From Phoebastria nigripes (taxonomy: Eukaryota; Chordata; Aves; Procellariiformes; Diomedeidae), in NCBI GenBank assembly GCA_035582835.1, contig JAYKAV010000477.1, positions 2,454 through 66,453 of the forward strand: a stretch of DNA of 64,000 bases, given 5' to 3'. Made by a program: the position numbers and the translations under genes. The notes beneath the pieces were generated by a model, which did no database searches, was not told the DNA's origin, and was given only the letters and a program-made list of their open reading frames with translations. Shown here one piece after another: positions 13,101 to 23,384 of this stretch (the first letter of the stretch is position 1; the number at the start of each line of letters is the position of its first letter).

Positions 13101-14351
13101 TGCATAGGCTTGGTTAGTAAGAGGTATGAGCAGGCTAACTTGTCGTGAAGGAGCTGTCCAGGGAACTGGATATTTTCATTATCCTACACAGGGGTTGAGG
13201 CAAGCTTTCTCCTTTCTGGTACCTATAGGCAGAAAAGGCTGGTACAAAGTAAGTGCTAGGTCTAGTGGAAAGCTTTACAACCTCTGAAAGTGTTTATTTT
13301 TGAGGATACTCTCATATAGATCATCTCCTAACACTGCTTTGGCATTTGGCATAGGTCAGCTTTGGCTCTCAGGTGTTTTAATGGATTTCACTCCCAGCAA
13401 ATCTTTCCCTTGGAATGCAACTGCTAAAATGGGCACTATGACTGACACGTTACAACTCTTCTTTTCTTTGTAGGGGGCTTTAACACTCTTATATGTAAAT
13501 GCCTCCCTTCCTCCTATTATAAATTTATTTCACCATTCATACTTCCGACAGACGGTACGTGTGTACCACCAGTAAAAGTATGTCTCTTAAAGGCCTGACA
13601 TTACAAACCTAAGAAGTTCAGGCACATATTATTCACATAAGTGACTATATGACAGAAAAGTGTATGCTATATACTCAATATATTAGTAAGCTAAGGAGAT
13701 GAGTAATCTTTGCTTTGAATGACAAAATGTACAATTACACATGTAACTCTGAAATATGTGCTGTGAAAATTAGTTGCAGCATATATGGATAATTGCATTT
13801 AAATTTGAAACTAGTTAGCACTTTTGATAATAAATAAGGCTCCCAAATGTCTAACTACTACGCTGTTTTGTATAAATAATAAGAATGACAAAAAATGTAA
13901 TTTCATACACTAAACATATGCTGTAATGAAAAAGTGATAAGTTATTATAATGTGCTTTTTTAGAGAAAACCAAACTCCTGTTTTCAGTGAAATCTTATTT
14001 CCACATAGTTTTGTATCATTCAACTTACAGATATATAAGGATGTTTACAGACCTGAAACTGGTAGCCACTTAAAAATGTTTAAAAATTTCTCAGAAAAAA
14101 TTTATTGAGCTTCTGACATATCACAAACTACATATACCTCTGGTCATATACTTTTGTAGGTTACATGAAAAATTCTCCTTTCTTTTCTTCTCCAAAAAAT
14201 CCCCATTGTATTTTTATCTGCTCATAAAACATTCACTAAAGCAAACAGAATGTTCAGGTAGTAATATTCTATTTTATGTTTCCTCTGCTTTGTAAAGAAG
14301 GTTTTTTATTTTGATTTATGTTTCATTGCCCCCTGCTGTTTGATAAAGTAC

Positions 14352-14371
14352 TTTTTTTTTTTTTTTTTTTT
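14352..14371. repeat. Poly(T) tract, about 20 bp
   Basis: Uninterrupted T run. No retrocopy body is visible on either side. Confidence 0.9.
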
Positions 14372-15939
14372 GAAGAGCCAACATCTCAGTCTACTTTCTT
14401 TATTAGTGAAAAAGGAGTTGGACTTTAAATCATCTTCTCTTGTTATGGTCTCAGATTCAATATGCTTTTTTTTCACCTGAAAGACTGAAGTATTCAAATA
14501 ATGCAGTCAATGCAATTAAACTATTATGGCAATGCTGCAAAATGAAAAAAAATCTTTCAAGTGCCATTTCCTGCCTTACAGACAATATTGAGAAAATATA
14601 ATATTATTTTCATATGCAATCTCTCTTCTATTTTTAGTTACTGTCTTGGGATGTCTCATAGGTCCATGTGAAAAGAGAGCTTTCCTTACATATGCAGCCC
14701 CTAGTCCTTCAGGAGGATTCTCAGTTGCTTGATGAAACTGTTCATTTAGATCTGATCATCACCTACCTCAAGAGTTCTTTTGTGTTTTTCAAAATATTTA
14801 CCCAGGAAAGTTGAAGAAGTTAGTGGTGTTCATTTTTTCTTCTAGAAGTTATGCAGAAATTTTGCCCAAGCTATACTTATTCATACAGAGAAGAATACCT
14901 ACAAGACTTTTCCAGTGGTATCATGATGTTACAACCCTGGATATGGCAGATATTGACTGTGTCCACCAGCAGAAAATCTGTGTACCCTCTGAATTGTTCC
15001 ATTCTTTAATGAATTTCTTTCATGCCAGGGAAGGCTGTGCTGTATCAGAATGAGATATTTTTGGAATGAATGAGATACATAGGTAATGACAGCCAAAACT
15101 TGGTGCAAAAACTTCCAGAAGTCACAAAATCACGAGTGTCATCAGAATTGTGGGACTGTATTGAAAGTTGTGGGATTACTTTAAAAACTGATTTTGGAAA
15201 TGTTACTTGGGCTTACTTGTCTTGTTTTTTCAGGCTTCTGTATTTCAGCTTTTCTCTGCAACAATAATGTCTAGCAGCTTAAAAGAAACAAAGATATTAA
15301 AATTATAATTTTAATCCCAAACCACAGACATTTCATAAGACTATTGGAGCCCATGCAGAAGAGCAATGGCATTTGTACCATTGCCATTACACCCAATGGG
15401 CAGGTCTACCTACATGAAGGGTAGCCTGAAGACTCAGGCTAATATCTGGTTTATCTTGGCTGCTGAGCTAGCCTGAATTAAAAAGTCTGGTATCTGGCTG
15501 TACCAAACTGAGATAGCATGTCTTAACTTTCTTTCATTAAGATGTCATTTCACTTCACATTTGTCAGAGGTGAACTAAGAACATAGCCAATTAATTAGCT
15601 CAGATGATTTGGATTACTTGATCATTTTGTCTGGGTCCTGAGGCTGCTTAGTAAATATCCACAGTTTGTAATGTAGTACAGAGCTGGTATACCCGAGCCA
15701 GATCAGATGCTGTGTAGATGTGTTATATCAGTGTAGATGCACAGCTCTATACAAGCTTAAGGAAAAAAGCAGCTACAGATAGAGCCACAAACGAATTTTT
15801 CTGCTTATCAGCTAACCAGAATCACAGGTGCTTTTTTTGGAACAGATTAACTGCCTCTATCTTCCTACNTCACGGAAGAGTAAGAAACTAAGTTGATTGC
15901 ACAAAGAATTACTTCAAGATTACCAAATGGCAGAAAGAT

Positions 15940-17104
15940 TTACTTCAAAAAGTAGTTTTTCTGGATTTTAGTAAGGCTTTTGATAGTGTCCCTCAGCATT
16001 CTTCTGGACAAGTTGTCCAGCTGTGAGATGAACTGGTACATGGTCCACTGGGTGAAGAACTGGCTGAATGGCAGGGCTCAAAGTGTTGTAGTGAATGGGG
16101 CTACATCATCTGGCTGGTGACCGGTCATGAGCAGTGTTCCTCAGGGCTTAATCCTAGGGCCAGTTCTGTTCAATATTTTTATCAATGATCTGGATGCAGG
16201 AGTTGAATGAACCATTAGCAAGTTTGCTGATGATACTAAACTGGGAGGTGCTGTTGACTCTCTCGAGGGACAAGAGGCCTTGCAGAGGGATTTAGATAGA
16301 TTAGATTGGAGCATTGGGCAATCATTAATGGCATGAAATTTAATAAGTCCAAATGCTGGATTCTGCACCTGGGTCAGAGTAACGCTGGGCACAAGTATAA
16401 ACTGGGAGAGGGGTGGCTGGAGAGCAGCCCTGAAGAAAGGGATCTGGGGGTACCGGTCGACAGCAGGCTCAATATGAGTCAGCAGTGTGCCCTGGCAGCC
16501 AAGAGGGCAAACCGCATCCTGGGGTCCATCAAATGCAGCATGACCAGCCGGTCAAAAGAGGTGATTATCCCTCTGTATTTAGCATTGGTGCAGCCTCACC
16601 TTGAGTACTGTGTGCAGTTCTGGGCCCCACAATTTAAGAAGGATGTGAAGGTCCTTGAATGCAAGGACCAGAGGAGGGCAACAAAGTTGGTGAAAGGGCT
16701 GGAAGGCATGTGCTATGAGGAGCGGCTATGAGGACTTTGGGTTTGTCTAGTTTGGAGAAAAGGAGGCTGAGGGGCGACGTCATTGCTCGCTACAGCTTCC
16801 TAAGGAGGGGAAGTGGAGAGGGAGGTGCTGATCTCTTCTGCCTGGTATCCAGTGATAGGACGTGTGGGAATGGTTCAAAGCTGCGTCAGGGGAGGTTTAG
16901 ACTGAACATTAGGAAGCATTTCTTTACTGAGAGGGTGGTCAAACACTGGAACAGGCTTCCTAGAGAGGTGGTCAATGTCCCACGCCTGTCAGTGTTTAAG
17001 AGGCATTTGGGCAATGCCCTTAACAACATGCTTTAACTTTTGGTCAGCCCTGAATTGGTCAGGCAGTTGGACTAGATGATCGTTGTAGGTCCCTTCCAAC
17101 TGAA
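15940..17104 (+). mobile_element. CR1 LINE, 5'-truncated 3' part of ORF2 plus 3' UTR
   Basis: The element starts within the reverse-transcriptase domain at the LDFSKAFDSV motif (about 15,955-15,990). It continues through the '[16 protein letters not shown]' block to the catalytic FADD box at 16,223-16,234. Next come the FNKSKC and [13 protein letters not shown] segments, the '[11 protein letters not shown]' block and the C-terminal 'RLNIRKHFF' and '[10 protein letters not shown]' segments. The reading frame changes between FADD and 16,306, and again at about 16,730 where a TGA overlaps the next open frame; a stop also follows the NDLDAGVE segment. The copy therefore cannot be active. The 3' UTR ends in the usual 'GGTCCCTTCCAAC' and leads straight into an expanded tail. 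Divergence is moderate, clearly younger than the 6-kb copy. Confidence 0.95.
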
Positions 17105-17208
17105 CTATTCTATTCTATTCTACTCTACTCTACTCTACTCTGCTCTGCTCTACTCTACTCTACTCCTGTTCTGTTCTGTTCTGTTCTGTTCTATTCTATT
17201 CTATTCTA
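17105..17208 (+). repeat. Expanded pentamer microsatellite grown from a CR1 tail
   Basis: About 20 pentamers: first TTCTA units, then blocks of CTCTA, CTCTG, TTCTG and back to TTCTA. It begins where the CR1 3' UTR ends. CR1 normally ends in only two or so ATTCTATG octamers, so this tail has probably lengthened by slippage after insertion. The unit variants occur in blocks, as expected of successive local expansions. Confidence 0.9.
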
Positions 17209-18148
17209 ATTAGTTATCACTCACCGGGCCAGCATCTATGCCTGGTCTGCAAGAAATTAAAAAGGAGCTTAAGGCAAACAACAGAACACAGAAAGCCTCT
17301 TGAAGGAGAATGAGAGGATGAAATAGGTTTTAAGGAGAAAAATGGGTATTTAGGCTGATGGAAGACTATAGGAACATGCTTTTAGTGGAGGAAGGTACAA
17401 GGAAAATAAACTTTAGAGAAATAGGAAGGAGACAGTGGAAATTTGGGAGAGAAACGAAAAAGAGAAATGTGTACAGAACAGAGGCATTTACATCCTTAGA
17501 AGTACAGAAATAAATTGTAGCCCAAGGTCTAAAGCTGGAACCCTTGATAATAATGCTATTATAAAGATATGAGTCTGTATCCTGTTCCTCCTGTAACACA
17601 CCAATCCACACATCCATATCTATGTATTTCAGCTTTGTTTGCAAACATACCCCACTGGATCCAAACCTCATATCCATTAAATAAGAAAATATGTATTTCC
17701 TTTCCCAGAAATTCCTCCCACAATTTTTGGTCTAGTTTAGTGTTGCTTTGGTTTTCCTGCATAGAGCACAATGTGTTATTATTTTTTCTTATGTTTGTTT
17801 AAAATATCTTCATATTATTACCAACTAAGAGTTTGTTTGCAGTCTTGTCAAAAGCTGGAGATTGTTGCTTGCAAAGCTTGAAAGGGTAAATTGTCTTTGN
17901 TATTTATATAGAAAGCTTTAGCACGTTATTACAAATCAATAGTGTTACTGTTTTTCCCTTAACATTCTGGCTGCAGCATTTATTGTTTTGGTATTTCTTG
18001 ACTCTTACTTTGGAGTTCCAGTATTCATTTATGCAAGTATTTAGTGGCATAGCTATTGGCACTAGAAACTTAACTCCCTTGCATAAAGGCTTCCTTTTGG
18101 CTTATTCATAATTTACAAATGAGCATCATGCTACACAACCAAAGATAG

Positions 18149-18186
18149 ATCCTAAGTGTGCATTTCCGCATTTCCACACTTAGGAT
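18149..18186. repeat. Perfect 12-bp inverted repeat with 14-nt loop
   Basis: ATCCTAAGTGTG at 18,149-18,160 is exactly complementary to CACACTTAGGAT at 18,175-18,186. The loop contains two near copies of CATTTC. No coding frame or known RNA is attached. Confidence 0.8.
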
Positions 18187-21100
18187 AATTTTTTACTCAG
18201 TTCTGTTCCTCAGTAAATCTATGACACATTGCCTTTTTCTGAAGCAACCTTAACTGAATTGCATTACTTTTTTTTTATTTTAGTCACAGAAAGATTAATA
18301 AAAGCCTCACTTTCTCTGCTGAGTCATACAATACATATTTTTGCAAAGAACATTGAGTAATAAAAAAGAAAAATAAACATACAGCATAACAAAATATTCT
18401 GTCTGTTAATGGAAGCTCCTCCTCTGTTTTCAAAAGTGCAATGAACACAGAATGCATTTCTGGGATGCAGAAAAGGGAAATGATCAACAACAGATTTCTA
18501 AGGCGTGAACAAAATAAGAAAACAAACCTATTTACAAAAAAAAGAATTGAATTTAACAAGTAATGAAAAACCCTTGAATCTTGCTTTTCAATGAAACTAA
18601 GGAATTGCACATAAAGACTTTGTTTAGAACTTAGAATTTTAGACCACTTCCTTGTGAAGAATTCTGATTTTGAAATATTCAGATCTAACCCACTTCCAAA
18701 TTGTTTCTGTAGTCTAGGTCTTCTCAAGCTTTGTCATGTCATGTTCCCACATCTGCTGAAATACAATTTAGCAGTGTAATACAATCCTTGGTAAACTCAT
18801 CTTCTAGGAATATGAAGTAGCCAAGTTAAATTTAAAAAGGCCCAGGACCACCTGTTTTCTATGAGGTTTCTGGTAAAAAACAACAGGAAATTTGTTTTTG
18901 TAAATCTTTCACAACTTTTTAGATGTGTTCTGTCTGGTTTTCTTCCTAGCTATTTGACAGCTTTCCTGAAAACTAGTTTCTTAGGAAATGCCTATTTGTT
19001 CCACTTTATCATCCCAATCTCTTTTGTTTCTCTTAAGGCTCTGTGCCTCTCAAAAGAGTTGTCTACTCATTATCTTTCCATACTAACTTGCTGCTATTGT
19101 TTTTACTCATTCTAGCTGATAGTACAAGCGTCAGAGATCATTCCCTTTGACCATTATATAGAAATAAAATAGTAGGTCAAATATGTGTCAAATCTGAGGC
19201 TAAACTGTGTGGAGACTTGGTGTCAGCTCTGGATGGTTTATAATACCGTGAAGACTATTGGTTAATTTTGTAGATATAAAGAATTCTAAACAACAGCCTT
19301 TCTTTGATGGTAGTTGCAAATTTTCTTATTCTCTAACAAAGCCAGTTGAATGAAGTAGAAAAGCTTCCTAGTTTCTATAGAAATGGAAGAAGTAATCAGT
19401 ATAACTGCTTCTGTATAGGTTTCGTTTCTTTTATCCACATTCTGCTCTTTTGCAATACACATGAGGTCTGGTAATCTTCTCTGATAATGCCAATTGTTCC
19501 AGCTTATTGGGTTGCTTATAGAAACAATAACAAAAGCTGTTTCTAGAATGTAATTTGGCAGAATATTTAATTATCAAAATAATTGTGCAAGAATGCTTAT
19601 TATGTACTTATGAAACATAAGGCCATATCTGGAATATTTCTCAGGTTACATAACCTATTCTTCCCAAAGTAGAAAGTACACAGAAACATTTTGTATTATA
19701 TAAATACATCAAAAATCTTGATGGCATATAATAATAATATACCAGTCTAGACATGCTATATCTGTTACTGCAGGTTGCACTTTAGAGAATTTTTTAGTTT
19801 GTTCCTATTATTTGTAATAGAAAAGTCATCCTTTTCATTAAGACAAACAAAAAAGTCATAATAGAACAGCTCACCATAGCAATAGGTTTGACATGCTAGG
19901 TTAAGAATACACTTGAGGCAAATCTGAACTGGTCTGTGTTAATTTCTGTTAATTTAGATCTTTATTTGAAAAGTAGATCCTTAATATAATTAGAAATGTG
20001 TCAGTGCAAAACAGTTTTCAGATTAAAATTTCACAAGACCAGCTGAATATGCCGGTTAGAATATATCAAGGGATATATCTTGAGAAGTTACTCTATTTTC
20101 TTTAAATGAAAACTCCTACATACCTGGATATGTTGATAAAATGAGACAAATGGCAAACATACTTTGTTATTATTCTTTTCTAAAAATTCTGATCTAGATC
20201 ACAACCCTACTATTCTAAGTAAACTCCAAACAAACATTAAGAAATAGTCTTTGTTTCAACAGGTCATAATGTAGTCAACAATATGGGAAAAAAAAGAACC
20301 AGAGAAAAAGCATTGTTACTCATGAGATTAAAGAGAATTAGTGATTCACATGCCACAGAAGTCCCACAGAAAGTTAATAGAAACATTATTTTATTCCTGA
20401 AAGGGATTCAAGCTTGTAATTAGCTATAATTTATACCCATGTAGAAGGAGAAAAATAACCAGCCTTCTGTACATACTAAGAGAAAAAATATCGCATCCAT
20501 TTTTTTTTGCACTCTTGTCTCCAGATAATTTAGTTCTCAAAACAAGACTATTTCCTTTTGTAGAAGTTAAAAAGTATTATTCCAAAACCAATATTGACTT
20601 CCTCATATACTACTTCCTTTTTTTTTTCATCTGCATGACAACTGTATGGTTATGAGAAGTAACAAGCTGAAACAAGCCAGGACACTCAAGCAGTCTTGCC
20701 TCACAAGATAAAATATTGATGGAGAGCAGATTCCTGACTCAGGGAGAGCTTCCATCAGATGATTGTAGGTCAATAATCCAGATATTCAGATTTAACTCAG
20801 AGACTTTGATTTTAAACCATTCAGGCTTAAAGATTAAAAGCCCATTTTACCTGGATTGTTGTTTACTGTCATGCTATCCTCTCTTTGTAATATTGGCAGG
20901 ACTGGAGTAGATGGGTGCTGGCAAAATTTGGACCAGAATGCTCTGGCAAATCCAAGCACCAAGTCAAAAGACGAAAGTCTGTTTGGAAATCTCTGCTTCT
21001 TTAAAGGTTTACATAAATTTTTCAACAGTTTCAGATTTTTTGTTTGTTTGTTTATTTGGTTGAGATTAGACCTCAGTAGAAATTTTGTTGTTGTTTATTT

Positions 21101-21192
21101 TGGATTTGGGGTGGAAAGCTGGTTTTTCTCTGGAAGATATACTAAACTCACAGCCATGTTATGTGTGCCAAAGAAAAAGGGAACATTTGTGG

Positions 21193-21263
21193 GTGTATAT
21201 ATATGCTTATATATACAGACATGTACATACACATACGTATATACATATATATGTATATATGTA
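21193..21263. repeat. TA/CA-rich microsatellite with an embedded palindrome
   Basis: Alternating purine-pyrimidine tract. Bases 21,238-21,259 form a perfect 22-bp palindrome centred on CATATATATG. The symmetry extends to 30 bp (21,234-21,263) with one mismatched pair. Confidence 0.85.
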
Positions 21264-22013
21264 AGATCTGTAGACACATGTATAGATATATTGTATTTGC
21301 CTGTGTGTATAGATACATGTAAAGTGAGGGAAACATGGTTTCGATGTGAATGTAATAAAAAATGTAATAAATATTGAGAAAGCAAGCCAGCTGTATAGTA
21401 TTTCTCATTATCTTCACCATTCAATGCATAATTCTAACATGTATTTTTGCATAGTGCCAAAGGTCTACCCTGAATGCAGAATTACTATTTTATTCATGAG
21501 GTTCTCCTTTAGAATCGTACTATAGGAGTTTTTGCCATATCCTCCCCATGAGGTGAAATACTTACTGCAGATACAGAAACTGCACAAGCCTTTTGCAAAC
21601 TCACTGTCACAATGAGGATTAGTCTTCATGACAGTCTCATTCCCATGTCTTTATTTATTCTCCAAACTGCCAGTTGCACAAATCATTGGCTCTGCCCATT
21701 GGTTTTGTTTGCCGTGTCTAATTCAGGAAGATCTCTCCTAGGTGGGATAAACTATCCATCCAGAAAAAGGTAACATAGTTGCAAATTGCAAAAGTTCTAT
21801 TTTAGGTGACTTAACTGATCAGGATCCTGTGACAGATCTTTCTCTTTCTATGTGATTTTAACAACTGACCAAGCAGCTCTATCAATCCTCTTTGTCAACA
21901 GGACAGGGGGAGAAAATATGATGAAAAGCTCACGGGTTGAGATAACAACAGGGAGATGACTCAGCAATTACCGTCTGGACAAAACAGACTGTACTTGGGG
22001 AAAGATAATTTAA

Positions 22014-22019
22014 TTTATT
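22014..22019 (-). terminator. LTR polyadenylation signal AATAAA
   Basis: TTTATT on the plus strand gives AATAAA on the minus strand, in the expected part of LTR2 upstream of a G/T-rich 3' section. This is the likely R/U5 polyadenylation signal. The inverted copy at 33 kb is truncated before this point. Confidence 0.5.
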
Positions 22020-22223
22020 ACCATTTAATAAGAAAGTAGGATAATAAGAAGTAAGAACAAATATAAAAACATTTTCCTCCCATCTTCCCAGGCTCAGCTT
22101 CACTTCTCTACCTCCTTCCCCTAAGTGGTGCAGGGGATGGGGGATGGGGGTTGCAGTCGGTTCATAACGCTTTGTCTCTGCCGCTCCTTCCTCTTCACAC
22201 TCTTCCCCTGTTCCAGCATGGGA

Positions 22224-22715
22224 TCCCTCCCACAGGAGACAGTCCTTCATGAACTTCTCAAACGTGGGTCCTTCCCACGGGCTGCAGTTCTTCAAGAACT
22301 GCTCCAGCGTGGGTCCTTTCCACAGGATTCAGTCATTTAGGAACAGACTGCTCCAGCGTGGCTCCCCAGTGGGGTCATGGTTCCTGCCAGGAACCTGCTC
22401 CAGCGAGGGTTCTCCATGGGGTAACAGCTTCCTTTGGGGCACATCCACCTGCTCTGGCATGGGGTCCTCTGTGGGCTTCAGTGTGGCTATCTGCTCCACT
22501 CTGGACCTCCATGGGCTGCAGGAGGACAACCTGTGTCACCATGGCCTTCACCACGGGCTGCCGGGGAATCTCTGCTCTGGTGCCTGGAACACCTCCTCCC
22601 CCTCCTTCTTCACTGACCTTGGTGTCTGCAGAGTTGTTTCTCTCACATATTCTCACTCCTCTCTCCCAGCTGCTATTGCACACTATTTTTTTACCCTTTC
22701 TTAAATATGTTTTCA
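22224..22715. repeat. Arm A of a 492-bp near-perfect inverted repeat
   Basis: Compared base by base with the reverse complement of 33,304-33,795, this arm shows one substitution (A at 22,675 in the GCTATTGCA context, corresponding to G in the other arm) and no gap over 492 bp. Sequence just outside both ends belongs to the same LTR family but is strongly diverged. The spacer is about 10.6 kb. Confidence 0.95.
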
Positions 22716-22882
22716 CTGAGGTGCTACCAACATCGCTGACTGGCTCAGCTTTGGCCAGTGGTGGGTCTGTCCTGGAGCCAGCTGGAACTAGCTCTGTCTG
22801 ACATGGGGGAAGCTTCTGGTGTCTTCTCACAGAAGCTACCCCTGCAGCCCCCCAAAACCTTGCCCTACATAAACCCAATAGA

Positions 22883-23384
22883 CGACCAAACACCCACCCT
22901 TCCTTTCAATCACTGCCCTTTCCCAGGGGATGGGGGGAAAAAAATTGAAGGCAGACAAAAAAACTTGTGGATCAAGATCATGATTGTTTAACAAGAAAAG
23001 CCAAACCACTTTCCTGGAAGGCAGAGTCTCCATGTGTAAGAGTTGATTGGGAAGACAAATGCAGTAACCATGAACATCCCTCCTTCCTCTTCCTTTGACA
23101 GACCTTTTATTGCTGAGCATGACATCATATCCTATGGCAAATCCCTTTGGTCAATTTGGGTCAGCTGTCCCAGCTGTGTCTCATCCCAGCTTCTAGCCCA
23201 CCCCCAGCCCACTCGCTTTGGGAGGGGGAAAGAGAGAGAAAACCTTGACGCTGTGCAAGCATTGTTCAGCAGTAGCCAAAACACTGGTGTGTTATCAACA
23301 CTGTATTAGCCACAAATGTAAAGCACAGCACCATAGGAGCTGCTATGAAGACTTTATAACTTCATCCCAGCCAGATCCGGTACA
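22883..23384 (-). mobile_element. Avian endogenous-retrovirus LTR, family 'LTR1' (copy A)
   Basis: On the minus strand the unit starts at 23,384 with TGTACCGGATCTGGCTGGGA. It continues with the ATGGTGCTGTG, GTGTTGATAACAC and GGGACAGCTGACCC blocks typical of a widespread avian ERV LTR. A CRE-like octamer and TATA-like box follow, then a pyrimidine-rich 3' part with a GTTAAACAATCATGAT region. It joins LTR2 copy A directly at about 22,882, same orientation. No retroviral coding sequence lies between or beside them. I infer an ERVL-like class from general similarity only. The 3' boundary is uncertain by some 30 bp. Confidence 0.8.
23103..23127 (-). promoter_or_regulatory. LTR1 core promoter: CRE-like octamer plus TATA-like box
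   Basis: On the minus strand TGATGTCA (23,120-23,127) is followed about 8 bp downstream by AATAAAAGG (23,103-23,111). The same pair with similar spacing occurs in the LTR1 copy at 45.88 kb. TGATGTCA is one CpG transition away from the cAMP-response element TGACGTCA. Function is inferred, not shown. Confidence 0.4.

Larger units (their letters stand above)
9061..15939. other. AT-rich DNA, no gene recognised
   Basis: No recognisable exon, RNA gene or transposon. Short frames at 12485-12760 and 14811-15053 carry no known domain. A modest GC-richer patch at 12,590-12,760 has overlapping frames in two registers, which argues against selection for coding. Homopolymer and A-rich simple sequence occur at 10.1, 10.7, 13.02 and 14.35 kb. 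Confidence 0.45.
17209..21850. other. AT-rich DNA, no gene recognised
   Basis: A minus-strand 147-codon frame (18,284-18,727) and a plus-strand 173-codon frame (20,856-21,377) are open, but neither shows a domain. The latter runs through a TA/CA microsatellite that produces its Tyr/Thr/Val repeat. A small perfect hairpin and a palindromic microsatellite are listed separately. Confidence 0.45.
21851..22882 (-). mobile_element. Avian endogenous-retrovirus LTR, family 'LTR2' (copy A)
   Basis: Read on the minus strand, this matches an avian LTR type that I recognise. It starts near 22,882 with a TATTGGGTTT-type end and the GGTTTTGG and GGGGCTGCAGGGG blocks. A central region of roughly 45-54-bp units centred on CTGGAGCAG follows, then a GGTAATAAATTAAATTA polyadenylation region. 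The 3' end lies near 21,851 and reads ...ATCACA. There is no adjacent gag, pol or env, so it is a solitary or partial LTR. The boundaries carry about 20-30 bp uncertainty because no target duplication is visible. Several long open frames cross it on both strands (for example 22,375-22,893 minus), but they arise from the GC-rich tandem units. The family name is not assigned. Confidence 0.8.

Noticed and set aside
16306..17036. Two overlapping frames (16,306-16,731 and 16,728-17,036) as a two-gene arrangement
   Set aside because: They are one CR1 ORF2 split by a frameshift. The TGA/ATG overlap is accidental.
17105..17208. CRISPR-like array or telomeric repeat
   Set aside because: It is a pentamer microsatellite without spacers, continuous with a CR1 end, and it is not TTAGGG.
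18284..18727. 147-codon minus-strand frame
   Set aside because: Composition (Phe, Leu, Ser, Lys rich) is that of random AT-rich DNA, with no domain, splice context or conserved motif.
20856..21377. 173-codon plus-strand frame
   Set aside because: Much of it translates a TA/CA microsatellite. The opposite strand is open too, and no domain is present.
22249..22893. Overlapping 133-172-codon frames on both strands, repeated at 33.26-33.77 kb
   Set aside because: They arise from stop-poor GC-rich tandem units of LTR2. Apparent protein conservation between copies follows from near-identical DNA on both strands.
21851..23384. A complete provirus with two LTRs
   Set aside because: The two units are different LTR families, there is no internal coding region and no shared target duplication.
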